From Nephromyces sp. MM_2019 (taxonomy: Eukaryota > Apicomplexa > Aconoidasida > Nephromycida): DNA of 20,632 nt. Shown here one piece after another: positions 10,242 to 19,063 of the stretch (its first letter is position 1; each line of letters starts with the position of its first letter). The notes beneath the pieces were generated by a model that was not told the origin of the DNA, did not search any database, and was given only the letters and a program-made list of their open reading frames with translations. A program made the position numbers and the translations under genes. The DNA lies in assembly GCA_015657535.1 (NCBI GenBank), contig JADHZB010000807.1:1-20632 (forward strand), read 5' to 3'.

Positions 10242-12640
10242 TACACATACACATACACACACACACCACACACACACACACACACGCACGAAACGCTAAC
10301 ATAAACAATAATTTTCACAGTGAAAAAGTTCCCCAAAGGAGCAGTTTTCACTAGGAGCGGTATATAGATAGGAGAAAGTATTGTGCGTGCACGCTCAGCC
10401 AGGCTTGCTCCATTATGTGTGCGAATACATGCAATGTGATGCATGCTCATCATTATGTACTTGTGGGAAGTTGTGTATAATCATGGCCGTGCAAGCTGTT
10501 AGACGTGCGTTTTGTCACAGGATGAGTCATGCCCTCTCTATGCTCTTTTTAGGGGGTTGTGTGTGTCTGTACACACCTCGGCACCCCTTCACGTGCTGAT
10601 ATGTGAGTGTGTTTGTATGTTTGTGTGTGTGTGCGCGTTTGTTTATCTGTGTGTCCTGATTTTAACTCAAGGTAAATCGCTTTTTTGACTATAGAACTCG
10701 CTATTCAGGATGCAAGAAAATACATTATAGGCAGTGTACATACACTGCTATAGTATATTTTTTCAGATCATTTGCAGCTTCATCGAGGCTTATAAATGCT
10801 GCTAAGCCATTTTCTTTGCTTTTTCTGAAATTTTCATCCTATGGTACCCTCTTGTTTCAGCTTGGGGGCCTCATGCTTCTTCTTGCTTGGAAAGGAGACT
10901 AGAAGGTGTGTTAATGGCTAAAGTGTGGGTGTGTGCCTTGTGGGTTTATAGGGTCTCTTTAGGATTAAGGTGATGCTGTGCGTGTGTGTGAGTCCTTATG
11001 TGGATGTGCGCTGTGTGGGTGAGCGTGTGTTATGTGTATTTGCGAGTGTGTGCGATGTGCGTATGCCATGGGTGTGCACCATGCGTATGTGTGTGTGCCG
11101 CGTGTCCGTGAGTATGTGTGCTTGTATGTGCAATAGTGTGTGTGATTGGTGTGGTGTGCGTATGAGATTGAAATGCTGGCATTCTACACACCCTTAAGAT
11201 ACATTAAAAGAGTATACTTGAAAGCATTGAAAGGCGCTTGCCCAGAGTTCCTACACTTTCATATGTGCTTGCCTTACGAGTACTTTATGAGGTTTTAGCT
11301 CCTGTAAATACACCTCATAGCCAGCGATTTCCTCTGCGCACACACCTTACAACCAATTTAATTTTTCATATTTTTTGTTTGTTTTCTTTTGAGGAATTGC
11401 CTCCTCTATGCTATAGATTCAGTGTGTGTTACCCTCCTCATTGCCAGTTTTCCTTCCTCGTTGCAGCTCTTTACCGCAGCCAATCATCCTGAAGGCTGGT
11501 GATGTTCTCATCATTTCTGGTCTCTCGAGAATGAGTTTCCACGGTAAATGAAGGATAGCCACTTAACCTTCCTTGGGTAGTGCTGTGTGTGCGCGTGTGT
11601 GTGCATGTGTGTGTCTGTGTATGTCTGCGTGCTTTTCTGAATGAAATTGCGTGCAATTACGCTCATTACTGTGTGTGTGAGCTTTCTTTTGCTTGGTTGT
11701 GCGTGTGTCCTTGCTCTTTCTAAATATAGATACATTGAACTGTAAGCACTGCCTTTATAGCTTAATTTAGTGAGTATCGCAGCGATGATATCTAACACCG
11801 TGTGTGCGAGCTTTAATAAGTGAAATCGCGTGCTTTTTGGGGTTTGATTGTGCGTCTTCAACGCAAAATCCCTTGGATATTGAGGTTTTTTGCTTCTCCA
11901 TAACAGGTGTTCCTAAACTGCTTAATTATAACCCTCAGCTAAGCACACAAGACAAAAAACAGAGGAAACAGAAGCATAAGAAACAACTTTATGTGTGCGA
12001 AAATGAAGAGGTTAAACATCTGCCCATGGTAGTTGATGAAAAAGCTGCAATTCTCCCAGAAATTACCAGTTTTTCCACGAAAATTTCATCATCTTCAGCC
12101 TCCTCAACAGCTGCTAAAACTGCTTTTTCCACATCAAAATCTACTTCCTCATCTTTATATCAATCAACTTCTACTTCATCATCTTCTGCTTCTCCATCTT
12201 CAGATTCATCAACTTTTTCCTCATCTTCCATAAGTACAAACAGTTTCGCTCTCTCTCTCCCTTTGGGTGCTTCTATAAAATCTTCTGAAACTGAGTCTTC
12301 TAGTGTACTTACACCACACGTACACAGCAGGAAGACTTCAGGAGGCTTTAGGTCTTTACTGAAGAAGTCTAATTTCCAGCTTTTTGATGTTTTAGAAGTC
12401 GAAGGAGAATCTCCATGGATGTTGGAATGTGAAGCAAAACTTGAAGATTTTAAGCTCAACAAGAGAGGTGTATATACACCTCCACATAGTGGATTTGATG
12501 CTAATCCTTTACATCATCTTCTACTCTCAAAAGTTGATCGATTCCTAGAATCAAATCGTATCAACTTGAGCGTTCGACAAGTTGAAGAAAGAGGTGAAGA
12601 TAAGAGGCCTGATTTGATAGTAGAAGAACTGATGAATTGA
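5683..12640 (+). CDS. ALKBH1: ALKBH1-type AlkB Fe(II)/2-oxoglutarate dioxygenase, multi-exon gene
   Basis: Exons read with GT-AG borders and matching phases: 6560-6668, 7025-7104, 7475-7550, 9139-9314, 9723-9817, 10861-10905, 11467-11543 and 11907-12640 (TGA). They total 1,392 nt, or 463 codons plus stop. Numbering from 6560, the HxD iron motif is GHLD (His163, Asp165), the distal iron His219 is in SRMSFHGVP, and the 2OG-binding RxNxSxR is RINLSVR (Arg437, Arg443). The strand before the distal His, LKAGDVLIISGLSR, and DGHPGAYLLPSYL near the N-terminus align with ALKBH1, which separates it from bacterial-type AlkB. Known ALKBH1 proteins oxidatively demethylate or modify nucleic acids, notably tRNA; the substrate here is inferred only. 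A serine-rich insert (about 274-333) lies between the distal His and the Arg motif. The exon 7475/9139 junction has an alternative (7573/9153) that keeps the frame. The start is unresolved: a 5' exon beginning at 5683 (after TTTGACAG) or an ATG at 5655 is likely, but its donor is unclear. Confidence 0.85.
6690..6960 (+). repeat. Intronic TCATCT/TCT trinucleotide-rich tract
   Basis: The intron between the exons at 6560 and 7025 holds many CATCTT, TCATCT and CTTCAT units. Read in the frame of the next exon it is a serine-rich ORF from 6760 that runs unbroken through the acceptor into that exon. The reverse strand reads as a run of Asp/Glu, which is a shadow of the same repeat. Confidence 0.6.
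7347..7402 (+). repeat. 8-bp tandem repeat GTGTGTGG
   Basis: About six tandem GTGTGTGG units lie in the intron before the exon at 7475. They resemble degenerate telomere-type repeats but are internal and short. Confidence 0.7.
7551..9138 (+). other. Longest intron of the ALKBH1-like gene, TG-rich
   Basis: Between the strong donor G|GTAAGT at 7551 and the acceptor ACACCAG at 9138 lie about 1.6 kb of TG-rich DNA with weakly repeated GTGTGTGAGTAATTTG-like units (about 8600-8900). The last 100 bases switch to CA-rich. Palindrome copies sit at 8311 and 8446. No further exon was recognised, though a missed small exon cannot be excluded. Confidence 0.55.
8446..8461. repeat. Palindrome copy with 7-bp arms
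   Basis: GAGTGTACTTACACTC, in the long intron of the ALKBH1-like gene, just after a poly-T stretch. Confidence 0.8.
9331..9344. repeat. Palindrome copy with 6-bp arms near a splice donor
   Basis: GGTGTATGTACACC starts 16 bases after the donor GTAGGT at 9315. Confidence 0.8.
9858..10288 (+). repeat. (CA)n microsatellite tracts in an intron
   Basis: Runs of CACACA with ACATAC variations occur at about 9858-9885 and densely at 10193-10288. They lie inside the intron 9818-10860. This is opposite to the TG-rich sense strand of the neighbouring introns; the same intron has TG-rich DNA at 10560-10640. Confidence 0.85.
10731..10748. repeat. Palindrome copy with 8-bp arms
   Basis: GCAGTGTACATACACTGC, in the intron upstream of the exon at 10861. 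Both arms are extended beyond the core by complementary bases. Confidence 0.85.
12465..12482. repeat. Palindrome copy with 8-bp arms inside coding exon
   Basis: GAGGTGTATATACACCTC lies in the last exon of the ALKBH1-like gene and encodes part of RGVYTPP. Confidence 0.85.
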
Positions 12641-12654
12641 GTTGAAGAATAACT

Positions 12655-12870
12655 TGTGTGTGTATGAGAGTGGAATGCAGGGAATGCACGTGTGTATATG
12701 TGTGAGATATTGGAACGAAGAAAGTTCTAGTGTGTGTGTGTGCATGTCTATATGTGTGAGAGGGGAGTACAGGAAGTTCAAGTGCGTGTGTGAGAAAATG
12801 GACTACAAAAAAATTAAGCGTGCGTATGTATGAGAAAATGGAGTGCACAAAATTCAAGTGTATTTACACC
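12655..12870 (+). repeat. Imperfect minisatellite after the ALKBH1-like stop codon
   Basis: Four to five degenerate units of about 45-60 bp share the order TGTGTGAGA, a purine-rich stretch with GGAATGCA or GGAGTACA, then GAAGTTCAAGTG or AAATTCAAGTG. The last unit ends in the palindrome GTGTATTTACAC at 12858. The array starts right after the stop at 12640 and would be in the 3' UTR or just beyond. Confidence 0.6.
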
Positions 12871-13143
12871 CAATACTTCTACGGGAAGAGCAAGTATCGA
12901 CGCAAAATACACTTCACACACGGTGTGTACGTCGGCTGAAGCATGAAAGCAGATACGGAAATATTGATAATACGCACATAGATAGGCACACACAGGCTGA
13001 ATAACGGAGAAAAAGCTCCACTGAAGGCTATTGTAATCAATAAGACACCAATACACACACACGCGCCACATGTTTCAAGCTGATAAGAGCTTTAACTTTC
13101 CACCCTTTCCATCCTTCTAGACTGTCATAGCAGAGATGTTCTT

Positions 13144-13175
13144 AAATCAAAGGAAAGCTCGTTTTCCTTTGATTT
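13144..13175. repeat. 13-bp-arm hairpin between convergent genes
   Basis: AAATCAAAGGAAA (13144-13156) and TTTCCTTTGATTT (13163-13175) are perfectly complementary around a 6-base loop. The site lies about 500 bp past one gene and 550 bp past the convergent GPKOW-like gene. A perfect palindrome copy follows at 13190-13203. Confidence 0.75.
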
Positions 13176-13189
13176 TTCTATGTTGATAC

Positions 13190-13203
13190 GGTGTACGTAC
13201 ACC
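13190..13203. repeat. Palindrome copy next to hairpin
   Basis: GGTGTACGTACACC, a perfect palindrome, 14 bases after the 13144-13175 hairpin. Confidence 0.85.
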
Positions 13204-13629
13204 TTGTTTGAGAATAATTAAACACACATATTCATGACTGAAAAATAACGGAGCTAATCCGCCCCAAAAAGGAAGCAGATTAGCTAGCTGTGGCGGGCTA
13301 ATCGCACTCAATGTATGCACATAACGTGATGTATCCGTAGCAAACACAGTTTGGGCGCTTCTTTCAATGGAAATAGAGTAATAAAGTGAGGCAAGTGGAA
13401 GTACCCTGATAAGATCCATTGCGGTGCATGTGTGTGTGTGGTTTTAGTGCGTATGCTAATGGCTGCAGACTGTGTGTGCGTTAGTTTCCCCTCCTTATGT
13501 TTACTGATTATGGGAACACAACATGTATGCCCCTCCACTTCTCCTTTCCCAATCCTTTCCAACATGTGTGCTCATTAATGCTCCTTGTGACGAGTTCCAA
13601 ATCTATCTTCCCCTCCCACGAGCAAGCAC

Positions 13630-13670
13630 ACACACATGCACATACATACACACACACACACACACACAAA
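13630..13670. repeat. (CA)n microsatellite just past the GPKOW-like stop codon
   Basis: A run of CACACA with CATACA interruptions lies 60-100 bp downstream of the GPKOW-like stop codon. It reads TG-rich on that gene's sense strand. Confidence 0.8.
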
Positions 13671-13728
13671 CCTTGAAAAGTAGCCCCTGCACCCTCTCAT
13701 TGCTCCCAACACAAACCAGGCGATTATA

Positions 13729-16700
13729 TCAAAAACTTTCCACAAACTCGCACACATCATCCAAATCAATTTTCAACTGAGCACCCTTGAGATTTACGTA
13801 TACTCGATTCTTCTCCTTATCTAAGGAGACAAGGCGCACTACGGCGCCCTTCTCTGCACACTCAAGGGAAGAGACTATTCGCACCTCATTAGCTCCCTCA
13901 GATACCACAGTTTCCAGAGAATCTTCATCAACTTTCACTATCTTCTCATCTTCTAGAGGCTCTAGTCTTTCGCTCGTTAGTCTCTTCATCTTCTTCCTCC
14001 AGGCATGAAGTTGTGAGGCTTCTCTGAGCTTCTTGGGGCTAACAGAAACGTCTACTAAGCAGATGATACGTTTAGGGGAAGCTAAGGCATTCTGTGTGTG
14101 CGAAGATCTCTTTGGGAATTTCTCTTCTTCATAGAGACTTTCACCCCCCTTGCAGATATCCACGACAACGCCCTTATAACGGTAGAAAGGATGCTCCGGT
14201 GAGGTTATCTTCACAAAGAGCCCTTTCATAGCCCAAGAGTCGGTGTATGTACACTGGGGGTGTAAGTGTGTAGAGGTGATGCTTTGTTTAGGTGAGGAAA
14301 AGAAATGTTCCTTTCTGTCCGTTCTTGGGTCAGTAGTGTGTGAGTCTTCATTGAGGGTAGAAGCTTGTCTTTCGTGTGGACTGCGTTTGGGCTTCGAGCT
14401 GCTCTTCCCCCTCATTTCGTACCCCTCACCAGTTCTTTCCACCCTCAATTCATCCCTCTTACCCCCCCTCTCCTCGTTGAATTCACCCCTCCCACCCCCC
14501 CTCTCCTCCCTCCATTCACCCTCCCTTCGTTTAACCACAGTATTTCTACTACTGCCATTCCTCTCTCTCCCGCTTCCGTCTCGAGATGAGCTGCGGGCCG
14601 AGGGGGGTTTCTCGTAGAGATACTGTAAAGAGGACGATGACTTATCGCTCTGGATAGAAGAAGAAGAAGAAGGGGGCAGTTTCCTAGAAGACCCCCCCTC
14701 TACCCACCCCTCAGTAGGATGGCGTGTGCGAACTTTCGCCCCCCTTCCGATACTACTGCTAGTTTTAGGGCTGGAAAGCCGCTCGTCAAACCCCCCCACT
14801 TCTTTATTTCGCTCTATACGAAGACTAGCATTATAAGCAAACCCCCTCCCACTCCTCACATCTGCTGCTAACTTCTGCCCATCTTGTCTTTGAGAATATC
14901 CCCCTCGGTGTCTGTATCCTTCTACTTCTTCATCTCCCTTGTCTACTACCTCACGCCTAGCAAAACCCTCCTCTCTTTGTGCTTCATGCCTCATCTTTGG
15001 AGCTTCTTGGCTTCCTCTTTTAGAAGCTGCTGAGGCTGCAGTTGCAGGCTCAATCGGAGCTTTTGGCAGTGCACGTACACCTCCAACAGCTGGCAGCTTA
15101 GAGCTTTCCCTGGAGCCTGTAAAATCGAAGAAGGGAAGTGCTGGAGTGCATCACCTAGAAGTTCAATTGAAAAGCTAGATACGCCTTTCTGTGCGCATAG
15201 CTATTATCACATTGAAAGACGAGTGCTTGGCGCAAGACACACACCTCATAGGAAAAATTATCGACGAAATTGAGTCCACACACGGCATTGAAGATACGAT
15301 TTCGCTACAAAAATAGCAGACGCACACACATAGCAGCTCAAAGCTTAAGTATGCCCAAGGAACACCTATCCAAAGAATATCAGGAAGATATAAAGAGAAA
15401 ACGGTAAGATGGAGTGAGAGAGAGTGAGAAAGAAAGATATAAAAACACACACATGAATATACCCTCTTATATAAATTTACCAATTACGCTTAGCCATTGC
15501 ACCTCCATGTTTTAATGTGCATCCATGGACATCTATATGTTCACCCACACACACCACCTACACACACTCAATAAGCACGAAAAAACCGAATCAACATGCG
15601 CCTTTACAAACGTCGAAATTAACCCATGAACGCAGACGCACGTAAGCCAGCACACACAGCACTACAAAGCTACCTATATCTATACACACACACAGACATC
15701 CGCAAAAGCTCATATTTCTCCAAGCCCACACGCACACACATCCATACACACGAATGTATAAAAGCACTTATATCAATCTAAACGCACACATGCACATGTC
15801 TACACACACACCAACCTCGTTTGATCTCCTTGATATTCTTCTCCATCTCAGCATCTGCACCCAATCCTCCCCTCTCGTAAACCCTCTTCTTCAAGACGAG
15901 TGGCTTCACTGTGTGTTTGTCCGGATCGTATCCCATACCCAACAGCATAGCTAAGCCATAGTCTTCAACGGGAACAGCATCATAGCCTGAGTAGCTCATA
16001 TCAGGCAGACTCTCTAGCTCCTTCTTCAGAGAAGGCTTAGTGAGGGACTCATCACCATTGCTTTGAAGCTCTTCCTTCTTTTTACCATAAAAGCTGCGAT
16101 CCTTTTGTGTGCGTGTGGAATCGGCTTCACCATCACTGTCTTCATCGCCTTGAATGATGCCATGATGACGCCCAAGGGAGGAATCTTGTCTTTCTCTGCC
16201 TTCATCATTGTGATGCTCGTGCTTGTGCAGCCCCCTACTCCTTGCCGTTAGCAGTGGTATGATCACACTCTTTCGTCTGTCGAAGCTTCCCAATGTGTGT
16301 TCACCGGATATTGCATCTGCCTTTAGCAAGTTGGCTACATCCTCATTGTTTAAACCATCAGCTGAATCAGGGGGGTGGGTGAGGGGGGTTGCTTTCGGGG
16401 TGATTAAGGAACCGAGAGAAATTGCTTTCGGGGTGATTAGATCTACAATCTCTGGAGTTGAACCTTGTGCATCAGAACAGGACGCTTCTCTTTGCTTCCC
16501 GTGAGATTTGCGTTGAGCCTCTAGTAGCTGGGAATTCTCAGGGTTATCAGCAGTACACATGCTAATAGAGATGGGGGGGGGTAACTCGGGAGATTTTAAG
16601 CCCCTGCCGCTCAGAGTTTTAGGGGCTACATCAGCAGAGCCCACATCAGCCTGAAATGAAAGTGAGCCTTTATTTGACTCTTCCGCTTTATGGGCACCCT

Positions 16701-17127
16701 CACCAACCCGTAAAGAGCCCTTCTTTGGAAAGATTAGCCCATAACCCCACTCACTATGAAGTTCACTTTTTGAATGCAAATCGCTTGAATCACTGTTTTC
16801 TGCCTCTCCCTCCTGCAAAAAATCTGCAGAATCCTCATCTTTTGAAGCATATTCTGATGGAGGAGGAAGAGGGTTTAAACACGGTATAACTACACGATTT
16901 CTCAGGTGAGCTGGTAGTCTGTTTGGATCATCTAAGACCTCCACCCCCTCATCTTTAGATAGAGAGAAGATCGTCTCCCCTGCTAATCTACTTTCATCTT
17001 GCTGGGGGGCCTGAAAGCGTAGAACTTGCAAGCTTTCACCTGAGGAAACTCCCTTCTGATTTTGTTTATGGGCAGACTTGCCTGCTTCGATGGTAGATTT
17101 ACCGATTTTAAAAGATGAAAATGACAT
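13729..17127 (-). CDS. GPKOW: GPKOW/Spp2-type G-patch and KOW spliceosomal protein, two exons
   Basis: Exon 1 is 17127-15816 and exon 2 is 15116-13729, joined by a phase-1 intron with donor GTTGGT and acceptor TTTTACAG. The product is 899 residues. The N-terminus MSFSSFKIGKS resembles the SFS-K start of Spp2/GPKOW proteins. Near residues 385-435 lies the family's G-patch: VPVEDYGLAMLLGMGYDP, then VKPLV and GGLGAD. The C-terminal 170 residues start at DSWAMKGLFVKI with YKGVVVDI and end with a KOW-like strand set (EKGAVVRLVS, IDLDDVCEFV). This matches the family's C-terminal KOW. Family members recruit and stimulate the DEAH helicase Prp2/DHX16 for catalytic activation of the spliceosome in the nucleus. 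Human GPKOW has about 476 residues, so this protein is nearly twice as long; the excess is acidic/serine-rich in exon 1 and Arg/Glu/Gly-rich in exon 2. I could not see the first KOW that usually follows the G-patch. Start ATG 17127 fits the family N-terminus. Confidence 0.9.
15117..15815 (-). other. Intron of the GPKOW-like gene
   Basis: This 699-bp intron has GT at 15815-15814 and AG at 15118-15117 on the minus strand. It joins ...KEIKR-G to G-SRESSKLPAV in frame, phase 1. On the plus strand it is full of CACACA runs, so its sense strand is TG-rich, as in most introns of the ALKBH1-like gene. No coding sequence was recognised inside it. Confidence 0.85.
16386..16440 (-). repeat. Short direct repeat within GPKOW-like exon 1
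   Basis: TTGCTTTCGGGGTGATTA occurs twice, about 35 bases apart. On the coding strand each copy encodes LITPKA followed by I/T. With a related DLITPKA element this makes a small tandem peptide repeat in a disordered-looking region. Confidence 0.7.
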
Positions 17128-17365
17128 TGGGGGGTGGTTGGAGGGAGGTTGGAGCTGGGTTGGAGGGTGGTTGGAGCTGGGTTGGAGGGTGGTTGGAGGG
17201 GGGTTGGAGGAGGATCTTAAAACGAGTTGGAGCGGGTTGTTTTTAGGGCGTTGGTGGGAGGTTTTAAGACGGGTTGGAGGGTGGGTTGGAGGGGGGCTTT
17301 AAAACGAGTTTGAAGGGGTTGTTTCCAGAGGGTTGGAGGGGGGTTTTAAAAAGGGTAGTAAAGAG
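17128..17365. repeat. G-rich minisatellite upstream of the GPKOW-like gene
   Basis: A 22-bp unit beginning GGAGCTGGGTTGGAGGGTGG is repeated exactly at 17151-17172 and 17173-17194. A longer unit of about 83 bp follows, marked by CTTAAAACGAGTTGGAGCGG near 17216 and CTTTAAAACGAGTTTGAAGG near 17298. Closely spaced GG and GGG runs could form G-quadruplexes on the plus strand, the template strand for the adjacent minus-strand gene. The array begins immediately upstream of the start codon, in the presumed 5' UTR or promoter. Confidence 0.75.
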
Positions 17366-17629
17366 GTTGGAGATGATGTTTTAAGGTTTTTAACGAGGAT
17401 TCTGGGGGCCCTTAGGAAGCGGGCTCTAGTAGGGAGGATTCCAGCAGGGGGGTAATAGAAATGCTTCCAAGGCAACCCCCAAACAGGAGGAGGTGCTATA
17501 AACAGGATAAAACTAAGAAAATAAGATGATATGACGGGTTCGCATAGGGGGGACTAGGATACTCTAGTGTGTTGTGGCTGCTTGCTTAGGAAGCGGAAAT
17601 CTCTGCAATTCATCAAACAACACACTTGC

Positions 17630-18110
17630 TCATTGCGTAAGCATCTCCAAGAAGGCTTTCTCGCCGCTTCTTCTAATGCTCGTGTATTTTAGATAGTCTA
17701 GCCTGCCAAACTCCCTCATCTTTAACGTATGAAGATGTTTTCTCAGAAGATACTCCCTACTAGAATAGCAGAAAACCTCGCATCTGAGTAGTCTTCCGGG
17801 CAGAGGTAAACGAGTGGGGAATATATGCCAGTACTGAGAGTTAGACACGCACATAGACAGGTGTTTGCACACACACATAGATATACCGGCATTTGCATAC
17901 ACGCAGAGAAACATACATACAAATACATATACACAAAGACACACACACAAAGACACACAGGCATTTGCACACACTCAGATAAGCATACACACACACACAC
18001 AGATACACACAAGTATTTAAATATAGACAACATACGCACGCGCACATACACACATGCACACACACATACTGCCGGGAAGCTCTGCAAGGTTATTTTTTCA
18101 TCCTCAATCT
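17630..18110 (-). CDS. 3' end of an unrecognised minus-strand gene (last two exons)
   Basis: Two exons read well on the minus strand. The upstream exon, 18110-18070, follows acceptor CGGCTAG and encodes IEDEKITLQSFPA, then a strong donor GTATGTGT. The last exon, 17833-17630, follows acceptor CTCTCAG and continues in phase 0 with YWHIFPTRLPLPGRL. It then has SSREYLLRKHLHTLK, MREFGRLDYLKYTSI and RRSGEKAFLEMLTQ before TGA. The intron between them is TG-rich on the sense strand, like the introns of the other genes. I do not recognise the family; the tail is basic, with alternating aromatic and charged residues, and may be RNA-binding, but that is a guess. The next exon upstream was not fixed; a phase-1 donor at about 18551 (GCTGTG|GTGTGTGCG) is one candidate. 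The gene lies head-to-tail with the GPKOW-like gene, about 500 bp apart. Confidence 0.55.
17840..18067 (-). other. Intron of the unrecognised minus-strand gene, TG-rich in sense
   Basis: This stretch lies between the exons 18070-18110 and 17630-17833. It is almost entirely CACACA/CATACA on the plus strand. It begins GTATGT and ends CTCTCAG on the minus strand. Confidence 0.5.
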
Positions 18111-18900
18111 CTAGCCGATGAGAGGAACTTTAAAGGAATGCCACTCCAAGGGAAAGGGGGATTGAAGACACTTCCATTTCGCAAGTGCACACACACACCC
18201 CACTCTGTGTTAGGATGTTAGTTCATGGAAGTTTGGTTTGCTGCTAAATTAATGATGCATCAGAGGATATCTTCACAAGCGCACCCAAAAATAAAGAAAT
18301 CACTAGATGATATGAAATGAAGAAGTAGATGGCTACGAGTAAGCACCGGAGGAAGAGGGTGGAAAGGGGGGGTGTTATATTGAGAGAGGAAGAGGGTGTG
18401 GGGAGCATCTACAGAGAAAGAAGCAAACAAGGGGTATCTACAGAGGAAGATGAGGGGGTTATATGCGCAGACTATGAGGTGGATACTGAAGAGAGATACC
18501 CAAAGAAGATGATGATTTGGGGACGCACACGAATCCACACACACGCACACACCACAGCAGGCAGATACGGAGGCCCTAAACCGAGCAAAAGAGTGTAGAA
18601 AGCCAATACAATGAAATATGCTGATACATAAGCCCCACTACACGTACGGAGCAGGCAGGCGAGAAAAGAGCAGCCTACGCACACGAGCGACATACACGCA
18701 GCTAGGCACTCAAAAGTAACACACACACACATACTCAAAAGCAACACGTACATGAATACACTCACACAAGCAGCACACGCACGAGTAGTACACACGCACG
18801 AGCCGCACACACACATGCTTACTGTCACTCGGAAGCATCATACATACAAGAGTACACACACACATCCGCACACATTCATCAGTAACTGCAAAGCACACAA
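18111..18900. other. Spacer or intron, CA-rich on plus strand
   Basis: CA-rich tracts occur at about 18190, 18525-18555 and 18710-18870. A hydrophobic minus-strand frame (about 18551-18630) reading YVSAYFIVLAFYTLLLG could be a membrane-type exon, but an overlapping frame gives a better phase for the exon at 18110. The region is undecided. Confidence 0.35.
18329..18520 (+). other. Short charged ORF, possible exon
   Basis: From ATG 18329 the frame reads MATSKHRRKRVERGG and continues Glu/Arg-rich with STEEDEGVICADYE to about 18520, where it enters a CACACA tract. It contains a partial direct repeat (CATCTACAGAG and TATCTACAGAG). No splice partner was found. Surrounding CA-rich plus-strand DNA suggests that transcription here may instead run on the minus strand. 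Confidence 0.2.
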
Positions 18901-18911
18901 TACCATTAGCG

Positions 18912-18980
18912 CTATTCATTGGCAAAAGCAATCTTCACACGCTCTCTCTGTGCTTCTGCATCCTCATCTTCAGAAAAACT
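18912..18980 (-). CDS. Possible terminal exon, unrecognised
   Basis: On the minus strand, after acceptor-like AAAGTAG, a 22-codon frame reads SFSEDEDAEAQRERV then KIAFANE and TAG. The acidic and charged composition looks coding, and neighbouring introns are TG-rich in the same direction. No partner exon with a matching phase was found, and a second minus frame across the same place is also open, so this is tentative. Confidence 0.25.
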   Translation of the reverse strand, partial: SFSEDEDAEAQRERVKIAFANE

Positions 18981-19063
18981 CTACTTTGCGCCTTTTTCGT
19001 AGCTTTGTGGTGTAAACAGACCCAACAGCGTGTAAGAAAGCTGCGCTTGTGTGTGTGTGCATC

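Noticed and set aside
10560..10578. Possible extra palindrome copy (GTGTGTCTGTACACAC)
   Set aside because: The core deviates from GTGTA-NN-TACAC and it lies in a TG-rich run, so it was not counted.
14400..14620. Plus-strand Pro/Leu-rich ORFs (PPLSSLHSP type)
   Set aside because: Antisense shadows of the Arg/Glu/Gly-rich low-complexity part of GPKOW-like exon 2.
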